Positions 7,451-15,904 of a stretch of DNA of 64,000 nt are shown here, in pieces. The translations under genes and the position numbers were made by a program. The stretch comes from Aeromicrobium endophyticum (GTDB lineage Bacteria; Actinomycetota; Actinomycetes; Propionibacteriales; Nocardioidaceae): assembly GCF_003586285.1 (NCBI RefSeq), contig NZ_QUBR01000002.1, forward strand, positions 248,001 to 312,000. The letters are read 5' to 3'. The notes under the pieces are model-generated. The model was not told where the DNA came from. It did not search any database and saw only the letters and a list, made by a program, of their open reading frames with translations. Numbering within the stretch: the first letter of the stretch is position 1; every line of letters begins with the position of its first letter.

Positions 7451-10400
7451 TCACCCCGGCTCCACGACCACGTCGTCGGCCTTGAACCGGTCGGTCAGCA
7501 CCCGCGACGCGCGCAGCGACGCCACCGAGACGGCGGGGCTCCAGAGCCATCCCTGGCCGAGCGCGCAGCCGCGGGCCTGCAGGGCGTCGAGGTGCGCCTG
7601 GGTCTCGACGCCCTCGGCGACGACCTTGAGCCCCAGCGATCGGGCCAGCTCGATCAGCGACCGCACGATGGCCAGCGAGTGGGCGTCGTCGGGGATCTGG
7701 CTGATGAAGCCGCGGTCGATCTTGAGGACGGTGATGGGCAGGTCGCGCAGGTACGCCATCGAGCTGTAGCCGGTGCCGAAGTCGTCGACCGCGATGTCGA
7801 AGCCGTGGTCGCGCAGCTTCTGCAGGGTCGTGACCGCCATGTCCTTGTCAGTCATGATCGCGCTCTCCGTGATCTCGAGCATGACGCCGCTGGGGTCGAG
7901 GCCGGCGGCACGGACGGTCTCGAGGATGTAGTCGGCCAGGCCCTCGTCCGACAGGCTCTGGCCCGACAGGTTGATCGCGACGTAGATGTCGTCGGGCATC
8001 GTCAGGTCGGCCCTGAGCTCGACCACGTCTCGCATGGTGCGCCGGATGACCCAGCGGTCGACGTCGATCGAGCTGGCACTCATCTCGGCGAGCGCCACGA
8101 AGCGCTCGGGCTTGATCTCGCCGTAGGTGGGGTGGTGCCAGCGGGCGAGCGCCTCGACGCCGACGACCTCGCCGGTGGTGACGTCGATGACGGGTTGGTA
8201 GTACATCTCGAGCGCGTCGTTCTCCAGCGCCGTCAACAGCTCGGCGCTGACGACGTGACGCTCCTCGGTCTGGGCGGCCAGGGCGGCGTCGAACATCCGT
8301 ACCCGGCCGCGTCCGCCGGCCTTGGCGGCGTACATCGCCGAGTCGGCATAGCGCAGCAGGTGCTCGCTCGACGGTGCCGGCGAGATCGCGACGCCGATCG
8401 TGGCCCCGAGCCGTACGGCGTGGTGGCCGATCGCGTACGAGCCCGTCAGCGTGCCCATGATCTGCTGGGCCCTGTCCTGGACGGTGTGCTCGTCGGCGTC
8501 GTGCATGACCACGACGAACTCGTCGCCGCCGAAGCGGGCGACCATGTCGTCGGCGCGGACTATGGCGCTCAGGCGTGAGGCGACCTCGACCAGCACCTGG
8601 TCGCCGGCGGTGTGGCCGCGCCCGTCGTTGACGTCCTTGAAGTGGTCGAGGTCGACGAACAGCAGTGCCGTGGCGTGCGACGACAGGTCGAGCGAGTCGA
8701 GATGGGTCATGAGGGTGCTGCGGTTGGGCAGGCCGGTCAGGGGGTCGTGCTCGGCGGCGTGGCGCAGCTTGTCGATCGCCCGCAGGCTGTCGGTGATGTC
8801 GGAGATCATGCCGAGTGATCCCTGCGACTGACCGTCCAGGTCGGGCAGCGGCGAGGCGGCGATCCAGAGCGTGTGCACCGTGCCGTCGGGGTGGTCGTAG
8901 CTCACCTGGTAGCGCTCCGCTCCGCGAGCCTGTCGCGTCCGGGTCCGTTCGGCAACGAGCTCGCGGTCGTCGCCGCTCAGCATCGTCCAGACGGCGACGC
9001 CCAACAGGTCGTCGTGCGCGACGCCGAGCATGTCGCTGACCCGTGCGTTGGCGTACGTCACGATGCCCTCGGTGGAGATGACGATGATCCCCTCCTCGGC
9101 GGTCTCGGCCATCGCTCGGTAGCGGGCCTCCGACAGGCTCAGCGCCCGCTGAGCCTGCACCTCGGCATCGACGTCTCGCAGGTTCGACAGGACGCCGGCG
9201 ATCTCCGTGTCGAGCAGGTTGATGGAGGTCTGCTCGATCCATCGCCACCGCCCGTCGGCGTCGCGTACCCGGTAGCGCCAGGTGTGCGACGCGTTGTGCT
9301 GCTGCACGTGTGCCCACGCCGTGCGCATGGCGGGCAGGTCGTCGGGGTTGACCACCTTCATCTGCTCGCTGACCGGCTGGTCGTACACGTCGCCGAGCAT
9401 CTGCTGGCCCGGGGGAGAGGCGTAGGTCGTGCGTCCGTCGGCGTCGTGCAGCAGGACGAAGTCGCGCGACCGCTCGGCCACCACGTCGAAGAACTGCTGC
9501 AGCTGCTGGCGTGCGCGCTCGCTGTCCTGGAGCGGGCGCAGGTCGTGCAGCACCGCGGCGCACCCGCTGGGATCGCCGTCGTCGTCGCGCAGCACCGTGA
9601 TGTCGGCGCGGATCGCGATGGGTTGCCCGTCGATGCCACGCAGCACCCGGTCGGCCTGCAACGTCTCGACGCCCTCGAGCTCGGCCCGCTCGATCGAGCT
9701 GATCGGCGGTGGCACGTCGTCCTCGTGCATGATCCAGCTCATCGGCCGGCCGATCAGCTCGTCGCGGGTGCGTCCGACGAGCACGCAGAACGCGTCGTTG
9801 ACGGCCACGAAGGTCTCGTCGACGGCATGCATGGTCTGCGGCAGGCGCGACTGCTCGAACCGGGCCCTGAAGCGGGCCTGCTCCTGGTGCTGTCGCATCT
9901 GAACGAGCTTCTGCTCGGTGATGTCGGTCGTGTTGCCGACCACGGCCCGCACGTCGGGGTCGCCGCGCAGGTCGCTGATGACGATCCGGCTCCACGTGAC
10001 CGAGTGGTCGGCGTGGACGAGCCGCACCTCGAGCGTCTCCTGCAGGCTGCGACCCTCCGAGACCGCCAGCCAGGCAGCACCCGCGGCCGGACGGTCGTCG
10101 GGGTGGACGAAGCGCAGGCCGTACACGCCGACGACGTCGTCGACGTCCCAGCCCATGCGGACGGGAAGCGCGGACGTCACCGAGGTGAGGGTGCCGTCGT
10201 CCTGGATGGTGAAGACGATGTCGGCCGCGTTGCGCACCAACGACTGCCACCGACGCTGGGACGCCGCCAGGTCACGCTCCTCCTGCACCCGGGCGGTCTC
10301 GTCGATGACGGCCACGACGATCTCGTCGCCGGCCGCGGTGGCGACGAGCTGCACGTGCAGCTCGTCGTCGGTCGTGCGGAACGAGACCTGGGCGTGGCCG

Positions 10401-10597
10401 GTGGCGCCCTCAGCGGCGGCGCGAAGGCACTGCTGGATGTTGGTGACGTCGGCGCGGGTGACCCCGAGCGAGTCGAGGTGGTGGCCGATGAGCTCCGCGG
10501 GCTGGATGCCCAGCAGCACGACGAGCGCGGCGTCCACCCGGGACACCGTGCCGTGGCGGCTGACCGTGATCGTGGTCGCCAGATGAGGAGCTTGCAT
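7451..10597 (-). CDS. Multi-PAS GGDEF-EAL cyclic-di-GMP turnover protein
   Basis: This 1048-aa cytoplasmic sensor is predicted to make and/or degrade c-di-GMP. About five PAS-like units occupy residues 1-110, 116-230, 245-365, 375-490 and 500-620. Next come a diguanylate cyclase domain with an intact GGDEF motif (near residue 687; DHFKDVNDGRGH in front) and a phosphodiesterase domain with EALARW (near 814) and DDFGTGYSS. Both catalytic signatures look intact. No transmembrane segment is present, so the signal is internal. The ATG at 10597 is preferred because GGAG lies 10 nt upstream. A longer frame reaches 10753 but lacks a ribosome-binding site. Confidence 0.9.
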   Translation of the reverse strand: MQAPHLATTITVSRHGTVSRVDAALVVLLGIQPAELIGHHLDSLGVTRADVTNIQQCLRAAAEGATGHAQVSFRTTDDELHVQLVATAAGDEIVVAVIDETARVQEERDLAASQRRWQSLVRNAADIVFTIQDDGTLTSVTSALPVRMGWDVDDVVGVYGLRFVHPDDRPAAGAAWLAVSEGRSLQETLEVRLVHADHSVTWSRIVISDLRGDPDVRAVVGNTTDITEQKLVQMRQHQEQARFRARFEQSRLPQTMHAVDETFVAVNDAFCVLVGRTRDELIGRPMSWIMHEDDVPPPISSIERAELEGVETLQADRVLRGIDGQPIAIRADITVLRDDDGDPSGCAAVLHDLRPLQDSERARQQLQQFFDVVAERSRDFVLLHDADGRTTYASPPGQQMLGDVYDQPVSEQMKVVNPDDLPAMRTAWAHVQQHNASHTWRYRVRDADGRWRWIEQTSINLLDTEIAGVLSNLRDVDAEVQAQRALSLSEARYRAMAETAEEGIIVISTEGIVTYANARVSDMLGVAHDDLLGVAVWTMLSGDDRELVAERTRTRQARGAERYQVSYDHPDGTVHTLWIAASPLPDLDGQSQGSLGMISDITDSLRAIDKLRHAAEHDPLTGLPNRSTLMTHLDSLDLSSHATALLFVDLDHFKDVNDGRGHTAGDQVLVEVASRLSAIVRADDMVARFGGDEFVVVMHDADEHTVQDRAQQIMGTLTGSYAIGHHAVRLGATIGVAISPAPSSEHLLRYADSAMYAAKAGGRGRVRMFDAALAAQTEERHVVSAELLTALENDALEMYYQPVIDVTTGEVVGVEALARWHHPTYGEIKPERFVALAEMSASSIDVDRWVIRRTMRDVVELRADLTMPDDIYVAINLSGQSLSDEGLADYILETVRAAGLDPSGVMLEITESAIMTDKDMAVTTLQKLRDHGFDIAVDDFGTGYSSMAYLRDLPITVLKIDRGFISQIPDDAHSLAIVRSLIELARSLGLKVVAEGVETQAHLDALQARGCALGQGWLWSPAVSVASLRASRVLTDRFKADDVVVEPG

Positions 10598-10725
10598 CGA
10601 AACGCTTCTCCGGTCTGTCGTCCGATCTGCCTGCAGGGTCATCGTAGGACCGGCACCGCCCTTGCGGGTGAGTTCGGTCACGTCCGCGACAACCTTTTCG
10701 CCCGCGCGCGCCACGCGCCGCGTGC

Positions 10726-11286
10726 CTATTGGCCCACGCGACCGTCCACGCACTCGCGCAGCAGGTCGGCGTGCCCGCAGTGGCGCGCGTACTCCTCGAT
10801 GCGGTGGACCATGAGCTCGCGGACCGTGATGTCGTCCTTGGCCAGTCGCTCGGCAGGGTCGGGGTGCTCGGCGAGCGCCGCGTCGGTCAGCGACTGCTCA
10901 CGGGCCAGGTCGGCCCGTGCCGCGTCCACCGCGGCCTGGTCGGCGGCGACGTCGTCGAAGTCGGCGTCGCGGCGGCCGTAGAGCTTGTCGAGCGGGACGC
11001 CGTCGATCCAGGTGCGCCAGTCGCGCTCGACCTCGGCGAGGTGACGCAGCAGGCCCAGCAGCGACATCGTCGACGGCGGCACCGATCGGCGCGCCAGCTG
11101 GTCGGCGTCCAATCCGTCGCACTTCATCAGCAGGGTGGTGCGGTAGTCGGCGAGGTAGTCGTCGTACGTCGGGATCTCGCCCTCGGGGCTCGGCCCGTCG
11201 CTGTTGCGCGGGTCGTCGTCGGGGTCGGCCCACATGTCGGGGTGGACAGTGGCCTGGCTCCAGCGGTCGGGGTGCTCGGGCGTCAT
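10726..11286 (-). CDS. DinB / DUF664 family protein
   Basis: This is a 186-aa four-helix protein of the DinB superfamily, whose characterised actinobacterial members are thiol (mycothiol)-dependent transferases or isomerases. Likely metal ligands are the His in LLGLLRHLAEVERDW and the two His in EEYARHCGHADLLRE, the usual three-His arrangement. The N-terminal 40 residues are Pro/Asp-rich. Its ATG (11286-11284) overlaps the stop of the upstream secreted-protein gene (TGATG), so translation is coupled. The substrate is unknown. Confidence 0.85.
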   Translation of the reverse strand: MTPEHPDRWSQATVHPDMWADPDDDPRNSDGPSPEGEIPTYDDYLADYRTTLLMKCDGLDADQLARRSVPPSTMSLLGLLRHLAEVERDWRTWIDGVPLDKLYGRRDADFDDVAADQAAVDAARADLAREQSLTDAALAEHPDPAERLAKDDITVRELMVHRIEEYARHCGHADLLRECVDGRVGQ

Positions 11287-11894
11287 CAGACGCGCACCCA
11301 GGGGGAGAAGGTGTTGCGCCGGGGGAAGTAGTCGGTCTCCGACCGGTCGTACCGGCGCATCCCGTCGCTCTTGGTGTGCTCGCCCGTGACGACGGTCCTG
11401 ACGTTGACGCGGAGCTTCGACGGCGCGCCCAGGCAGCCGTCCTTCTTGAGGATCTTGAGGCGTCCGTACCCCTTGGGCGGGTTCCAGTCGATCCTGACCG
11501 TCCTGCCGCACCGGCTGGACGTGGGGCCGCCGGTCAGCCACTCCTTGTTCCTGAGGTGCTTGCCCTTGCGGACGGGCGCGACGGAGAACTCGCTGAACAG
11601 GGGAGCGGACCAGGCCAGCTCTGGTCCGCTCCGCTTGGGGTCGGTGTCGAGCAGCACCTCGAAGCGGCCTTCGGGGCCCGGGAAGTAGGTGTTGCGCGGG
11701 AAGTGGAAGGAGACGCTGACGTACGTGGGTGCGTCGACGACCGTGACCTTGCCGATGTCGAACAGCCCGGCGTTGTTGGTGTCGCCGGTCGGGTCGGTGA
11801 AGCTCTTCGTGGTCGCGGAGGCGGGCGATCCGGACAGGGCCAGGGCCAGCGCGACGGCCAGGACGACGATCCGGCGAGGCATCGGTCGGGACAT
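11286..11894 (-). CDS. Secreted protein of unknown function
   Basis: This is a 202-aa protein with a clear signal peptide (Arg-rich start, hydrophobic core around residues 8-22, then SPASA as the likely cleavage site). The mature domain begins with TDPTGDTNN and has two Cys that could pair, plus FHFPRNTYFPGP and DYFPRRNTFSPW, two similar FPRxNT motifs near each end. The start at 11894 is supported by TATCGT (11901-11906) with a 6-nt gap, a leaderless pattern. The frame stays open to 12155, but that extension crosses the nrdR promoter. It overlaps the DinB gene by one base. No family is recognised. Confidence 0.72.
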   Translation of the reverse strand: MSRPMPRRIVVLAVALALALSGSPASATTKSFTDPTGDTNNAGLFDIGKVTVVDAPTYVSVSFHFPRNTYFPGPEGRFEVLLDTDPKRSGPELAWSAPLFSEFSVAPVRKGKHLRNKEWLTGGPTSSRCGRTVRIDWNPPKGYGRLKILKKDGCLGAPSKLRVNVRTVVTGEHTKSDGMRRYDRSETDYFPRRNTFSPWVRV

Positions 11895-12053
11895 GTCCCC
11901 ACGATAGGTCCCGGTGACCCCGAAAGGCCCCGTAACAGTTCCCCGACGCGCGGTGTCGCGTGTGGCTGGTGTGACTCGCACTACCCCTGACCTGCGCTTT
12001 TCCTGCGGCCCCGGGCCATACCGCAGAAATGTCAGAGCTCTTTGCGAAGGTCG

Positions 12054-12082
12054 TTGCATGCACCCAGCCCGACGCGTATGGT
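12054..12082 (+). promoter_or_regulatory. Predicted nrdR-nrdJ promoter (-35/-10)
   Basis: TTGCAT (12054-12059) and TATGGT (12077-12082) are separated by 17 bp, a good fit to a housekeeping sigma promoter. The first NrdR box begins 3 bp downstream of the -10. Confidence 0.55.
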
Positions 12083-12084
12083 TA

Positions 12085-12100
12085 CCACTACATCTAGTAC
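12085..12100 (+). promoter_or_regulatory. NrdR box 1
   Basis: The 16-mer CCACTACATCTAGTAC fits the NrdR-box pattern (conserved C at position 4, A at 6 and 8, T at 9 and 11, G at 13) and lies just downstream of the -10 element. Its centre is 31 bp from that of box 2, the phasing known for tandem NrdR boxes. Confidence 0.75.
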
Positions 12101-12115
12101 TTACACGGATGTAGT

Positions 12116-12131
12116 TCTCCACATGTGGGTC
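12116..12131 (+). promoter_or_regulatory. NrdR box 2
   Basis: The 16-mer TCTCCACATGTGGGTC keeps the conserved C, A, A, T, T and G positions of the NrdR box around a perfect 10-bp palindrome. Exactly 15 bp separates it from box 1, so both sites fall on the same helix face. Confidence 0.65.
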
Positions 12132-12245
12132 CACAGGATGTCTCGGTCGGTACACAGATTTCGGCCTGAGTGCACAGCCTGGTCCACAGCTTCATCCCCA
12201 ACCGGCCGTCAGGCCGGCTCCGACAGCCACGAGAGGAGCACCCTC

Positions 12246-12746
12246 ATGCACTGCCCGTTCTGCAAGAACACCGACACCAAGGTGCTCGACAGTCGCGTGG
12301 CCGACGAGGGCGGCGCCATCCGTCGTCGCCGGGTCTGCGCACAGTGCGAGAAGCGGTTCACGACGATCGAGCAGATGCAGCTCATGATCGCCAAGCGGTC
12401 CGGTGCCACCGAGCCGTTCATCCGCGACAAGGCCATCGCCGGCGTTGCCAAGGCGTGCAAGGGTCGTCCGGTCTCGGCCGACGACCTCGCCCGTCTGGGC
12501 CAGCAGGTCGAGGACGCGCTGCGCGACCGCGGCGCCGCAGAGATCCCCGCGCACGAGGTGGGCATGGCCATCCTCGAGCCGCTCAAGGCGCTCGACGAGG
12601 TCGCCTACCTGCGGTTCGCGAGCGTCTACAAGTCGTTCGAGTGCGCCGACGACTTCGCCGCCGAGATCGCGACCCTCATGGTCGCGGCCGCCGACGGCGA
12701 GCTCGCCGAAGAAGCGCGCAACACCAGCCCGAAGCAGGGCGGCTGA
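12246..12746 (+). CDS. nrdR: Transcriptional repressor NrdR
   Basis: This is a 166-aa NrdR, the zinc-ribbon/ATP-cone repressor that senses ATP/dATP and shuts down ribonucleotide reductase genes. The zinc ligands are Cys3, Cys6, Cys31 and Cys34, the basic patch is RRRR at 26-29, and the ATP-cone occupies roughly 49-139. The start ATG at 12246 has GAGAGGAG upstream. It lies 101 bp before nrdJ on the same strand, the standard actinobacterial nrdRJ arrangement. The two NrdR boxes upstream imply autoregulation. Confidence 0.97.
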   Translation: MHCPFCKNTDTKVLDSRVADEGGAIRRRRVCAQCEKRFTTIEQMQLMIAKRSGATEPFIRDKAIAGVAKACKGRPVSADDLARLGQQVEDALRDRGAAEIPAHEVGMAILEPLKALDEVAYLRFASVYKSFECADDFAAEIATLMVAAADGELAEEARNTSPKQGG

Positions 12747-12847
12747 CGGGCTCCGGCCCGTCACCAGAACGTCCCGCACCACCAGCACCCGCACCACCAG
12801 CACGAACTTCACTCACGCATGCACGGCAACCACACAGGAGCAGCAGG

Positions 12848-15799
12848 ATGACAGAGACGGTCAGCGGATCCACCGGATCCCCACGCAAGTCGGGCGCCAA
12901 GGCCAAGGCCGGAGCCGGCCTCAAGATCGAGCGTGTCTACACGACCGAGGGCGTGCACCCCTACGACGCCGTCACCTGGGAGCGTCGCGACGTCGTCCAG
13001 ACCAACTGGAAGACCGGCGAGACCGTCTTCGAGCAGCGCGGCGTCGAGTACCCCGACTTCTGGAGCGTCAACGCCTCCACGATCGTCACCACCAAGTACT
13101 TCCGCGGCGCCGTCGGCTCGCCCGAGCGTGAGCAGAGCCTCAAGCAGCTGCTCGACCGCGTCGTGCTCACCTACACGCAGGCCGGTCGCGACAACGGCTA
13201 CTTCACGACTGAAGAGCAGGCCACGATCTTCGAGCACGAGCTGACGCACATGCTCCTGCACCAGGTCTTCAGCTTCAACAGCCCCGTGTGGTTCAACGTC
13301 GGCACGTCCAGCCCGCAGCAGGTCAGCGCCTGCTTCATCCTGGCCGTCGACGACTCGATGGACTCGATCCTCAACTGGTACAAGGAGGAGGGCCTGATCT
13401 TCAAGGGCGGCTCCGGTGCCGGCCTCAACCTGTCGCGCATCCGCTCGTCCAAGGAGCTGCTCCGCTCCTCGGGCGGTACCGCGTCCGGTCCCGTCTCGTT
13501 CATGCGTGGCGCCGACGCGTCCGCCGGCACCATCAAGTCCGGTGGCGCCACGCGTCGTGCGGCCAAGATGGTCGTCCTCGACGTCGACCACCCCGACATC
13601 GCCGAGTTCGTCGAGACCAAGGCCAAGGAGGAAGACAAGATCCGCGTCCTGCGCGACGCCGGCTACGACATGGACCTTGGCGGCGCCGACATCACCTCGG
13701 TGCAGTACCAGAACGCCAACAACTCCATCCGCGTCAACGACGAGTTCATGCGCGCGGTCGAGGAGGGCAAGGAGTTCGGTCTCCGCGCCCGCACCAACGG
13801 CGAGATCATCGAGACCATCGACGCGCAGAAGCTGTGGGACGACATCGCCAAGGCCGCCTGGGCCTGCGCCGATCCCGGCATCCAGTACGACGGCACGATC
13901 AACGACTGGCACACCTCGCCCGAGGCCGGACGCATCACGGCATCCAACCCGTGCTCGGAGTACATGCACCTCGACAACTCGAGCTGCAACCTGGCCAGCC
14001 TCAACCTGCTGAAGTTCCTCAAGGACGACGGCTCGTTCGACACCGCCACGTTCGTCAAGGCCGTCGAGTTCATCATCACCGCGATGGACATCAGCATCTG
14101 CTTCGCCGACTTCCCGACCGAGGCCATCGGCGACACCACGCGCGCCTACCGCCAGCTCGGCATCGGCTTCGCCAACCTCGGCGCGCTGCTCATGGCGTCC
14201 GGCCTGGCGTACGACTCCGACGGCGGCCGCGCCCTCGCCGGGTCGATCACGTCGCTGATGACCGGCACGTCCTACCGCCGCTCGGCCGAGATCGCCGGCG
14301 TCGTCGGCCCGTACGACGGGTTCAAGCAGAACGCTTCGGCGCACGAGCGCGTCATGCGCAAGCACCAGGCCGCCAACGACGAGATCCGCACGCTGCACTC
14401 GATGGACATCGACGTGCACCGCGAGGCTGCCAAGCAGTGGGCCGACAACCTGACGATCGGTGCCAAGAACGGCTGGCGCAACAGCCAGGCGTCCGTCCTG
14501 GCCCCGACCGGCACCATCGGCTTCATGATGGACTGCGACACGACGGGCATCGAGCCCGACTTCTCGCTGGTCAAGTTCAAGAAGCTCGTCGGTGGCGGCT
14601 CGATGCAGATCGTCAACCAGACCATCCCGGCTGCGCTGCAGAAGCTCAAGTACAACGTCGAGACCATCGAGGCCATCGTCGAGTACATCGCCGAGAACGG
14701 TCACGTCGTCGACGCGCCGGGCCTCAAGACCGAGCACTACGAGATCTTCGACACCGCCATGGGCAAGCGCTCCATCAAGCCCATGGGCCACGTGCTGATG
14801 ATGGCTGCGTGCCAGCCGTTCCTGTCGGGCGCCATCTCCAAGACGGTCAACCTGCCCGAGACGGCCACGGTCGAGGAGATCAAGGACGTCTACTTCCAGG
14901 GCTGGAAGCTCGGTCTCAAGGCGCTCGCGGTCTACCGCGACAACTGCAAGGTCGGCCAGCCGCTGTCGGACGGCAAGGAGGCCAAGTCGTCCGGTTCGGT
15001 CGAGGTCAAGGAGGTCGTGCGCGAGGTCATCGTCGAGAAGCCGATCCGTCGTCGTCTCCCGAAGTCGCGCCAGGCCATCACGACGTCGTTCTCCGTGGGC
15101 GGCGCCGAGGGCTACATGACCTCGGGTGCGCACGAGGACGGCTCGCTCGGCGAGATCTTCATGAAGCTGGGCAAGCAGGGCTCGACCTTGGCCGGCATGA
15201 TGGACGCCTTCTCGATCGCGATCAGCATCTCGCTGCAGTACGGCGTGCCGCTGGAGACCTTCGTCAGCAAGTTCACCAACATGAAGTTCGAGCCGGCCGG
15301 TCTGACCGACGACCCGGACGTCCGCATGAGCCAGTCGATCATGGACTACACGTTCCGTCGCCTGGCCCTGGACTACCTCGACTTCGACACCCGTTCGGCT
15401 CTGGGCATCCACTCGGCCGACGAGCGCCAGCGCTACCTCGACACCGGCTCGCACCAGCCCGTCGACAACGCCGGCACGACGGCAGCCGAGCTCGTGGATA
15501 ACTCCTCGCTCGCCAGCGAGGGAGCGCCAGCGACCGAGCGTGAGGGCGAAGCCCGAGGCGACTCCCAGGTCACCGAGTCTGCCTCGGCGATCGAGTCCCC
15601 GTCGGTCTCCGGCGACAGCCACGAGGCAGCCGCCTCGAAGCCCGCCCCGGCCACCGCCCACACGAGCGCCGAGCTCTTCGAGCAGATCACCGGATCCGCC
15701 GTCGACTCCCCGCTCTGCATGACCTGCGGGACCAAGATGCGCCCCGCCGGCTCCTGCCACGTGTGCGAGGGCTGCGGCAGCACCAGCGGCTGCAGCTGA
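12848..15799 (+). CDS. nrdJ: Vitamin B12-dependent (class II) ribonucleotide reductase NrdJ
   Basis: This is a 983-aa adenosylcobalamin-dependent ribonucleotide reductase that reduces ribonucleotides to deoxyribonucleotides without needing oxygen. Seen directly: Cys162 (SACFI), one of the redox pair; the radical-site motif N-P-C-S-E at 367-371 with Cys369 as the thiyl residue; and a Cys-rich C-terminus (CMTCG, CHVCEGCG, SGCS) that re-reduces the active site and may bind zinc. The start ATG at 12848 has AGGAG at 12836-12840. Residues about 885-935 form a Glu/Ala/Ser-rich linker encoded by palindromic DNA (see repeat at 15504-15541). It is co-regulated with nrdR and closed by a hairpin. Confidence 0.97.
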   Translation: MTETVSGSTGSPRKSGAKAKAGAGLKIERVYTTEGVHPYDAVTWERRDVVQTNWKTGETVFEQRGVEYPDFWSVNASTIVTTKYFRGAVGSPEREQSLKQLLDRVVLTYTQAGRDNGYFTTEEQATIFEHELTHMLLHQVFSFNSPVWFNVGTSSPQQVSACFILAVDDSMDSILNWYKEEGLIFKGGSGAGLNLSRIRSSKELLRSSGGTASGPVSFMRGADASAGTIKSGGATRRAAKMVVLDVDHPDIAEFVETKAKEEDKIRVLRDAGYDMDLGGADITSVQYQNANNSIRVNDEFMRAVEEGKEFGLRARTNGEIIETIDAQKLWDDIAKAAWACADPGIQYDGTINDWHTSPEAGRITASNPCSEYMHLDNSSCNLASLNLLKFLKDDGSFDTATFVKAVEFIITAMDISICFADFPTEAIGDTTRAYRQLGIGFANLGALLMASGLAYDSDGGRALAGSITSLMTGTSYRRSAEIAGVVGPYDGFKQNASAHERVMRKHQAANDEIRTLHSMDIDVHREAAKQWADNLTIGAKNGWRNSQASVLAPTGTIGFMMDCDTTGIEPDFSLVKFKKLVGGGSMQIVNQTIPAALQKLKYNVETIEAIVEYIAENGHVVDAPGLKTEHYEIFDTAMGKRSIKPMGHVLMMAACQPFLSGAISKTVNLPETATVEEIKDVYFQGWKLGLKALAVYRDNCKVGQPLSDGKEAKSSGSVEVKEVVREVIVEKPIRRRLPKSRQAITTSFSVGGAEGYMTSGAHEDGSLGEIFMKLGKQGSTLAGMMDAFSIAISISLQYGVPLETFVSKFTNMKFEPAGLTDDPDVRMSQSIMDYTFRRLALDYLDFDTRSALGIHSADERQRYLDTGSHQPVDNAGTTAAELVDNSSLASEGAPATEREGEARGDSQVTESASAIESPSVSGDSHEAAASKPAPATAHTSAELFEQITGSAVDSPLCMTCGTKMRPAGSCHVCEGCGSTSGCS
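15504..15541. repeat. Palindromic GC-rich element inside nrdJ
   Basis: A perfect 7-bp stem with 4-nt loop (15504-15510 with 15515-15521) is followed by a near repeat of its core (GCGCCAGCGA) and by CGAGCG, which mirrors the CGCTCG at the left end. It is translated in frame as a low-complexity linker near NrdJ residues 886-898. It looks like a REP/RIP-type element that settled in a tolerant site (inference). Confidence 0.45.
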
Positions 15800-15816
15800 T
15801 CAACCAGTGAACGCGA

Positions 15817-15847
15817 ATGGGCCCCGACCGGCCCGGTCGGGGCCCAT
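15817..15847 (+). terminator. Hairpin terminator after nrdJ
   Basis: A perfect 14-bp inverted repeat (15817-15830 with 15834-15847) with a 3-nt loop starts 17 nt after the nrdJ stop and separates it from the restriction-modification island. Confidence 0.82.
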
Positions 15848-15904
15848 CCACAGACACCCAGTTCAATCCCAGAGGCTGTCGCCGGCGAGGAATAAGATTC
15901 GAAC

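Larger units (their letters stand above)
11895..12245. other. Intergenic region between the secreted-protein gene and nrdR
   Basis: This 351-bp gap between divergent genes holds the leaderless promoter of the secreted-protein gene on the left and the NrdR-controlled promoter of nrdR-nrdJ at 12054-12131 on the right. I see no further gene in it. Confidence 0.7.

Noticed and set aside
12101..12117. A possible third NrdR box between the two called boxes
   Set aside because: Only its right half (GATGTAGT) matches, and its 17-bp offset does not fit the 31-bp phasing of real box pairs.
12809..15760. A 983-aa open frame on the minus strand
   Set aside because: It lies fully antisense to nrdJ, whose motifs are unmistakable. 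Long antisense frames are expected in DNA with strong third-position GC.
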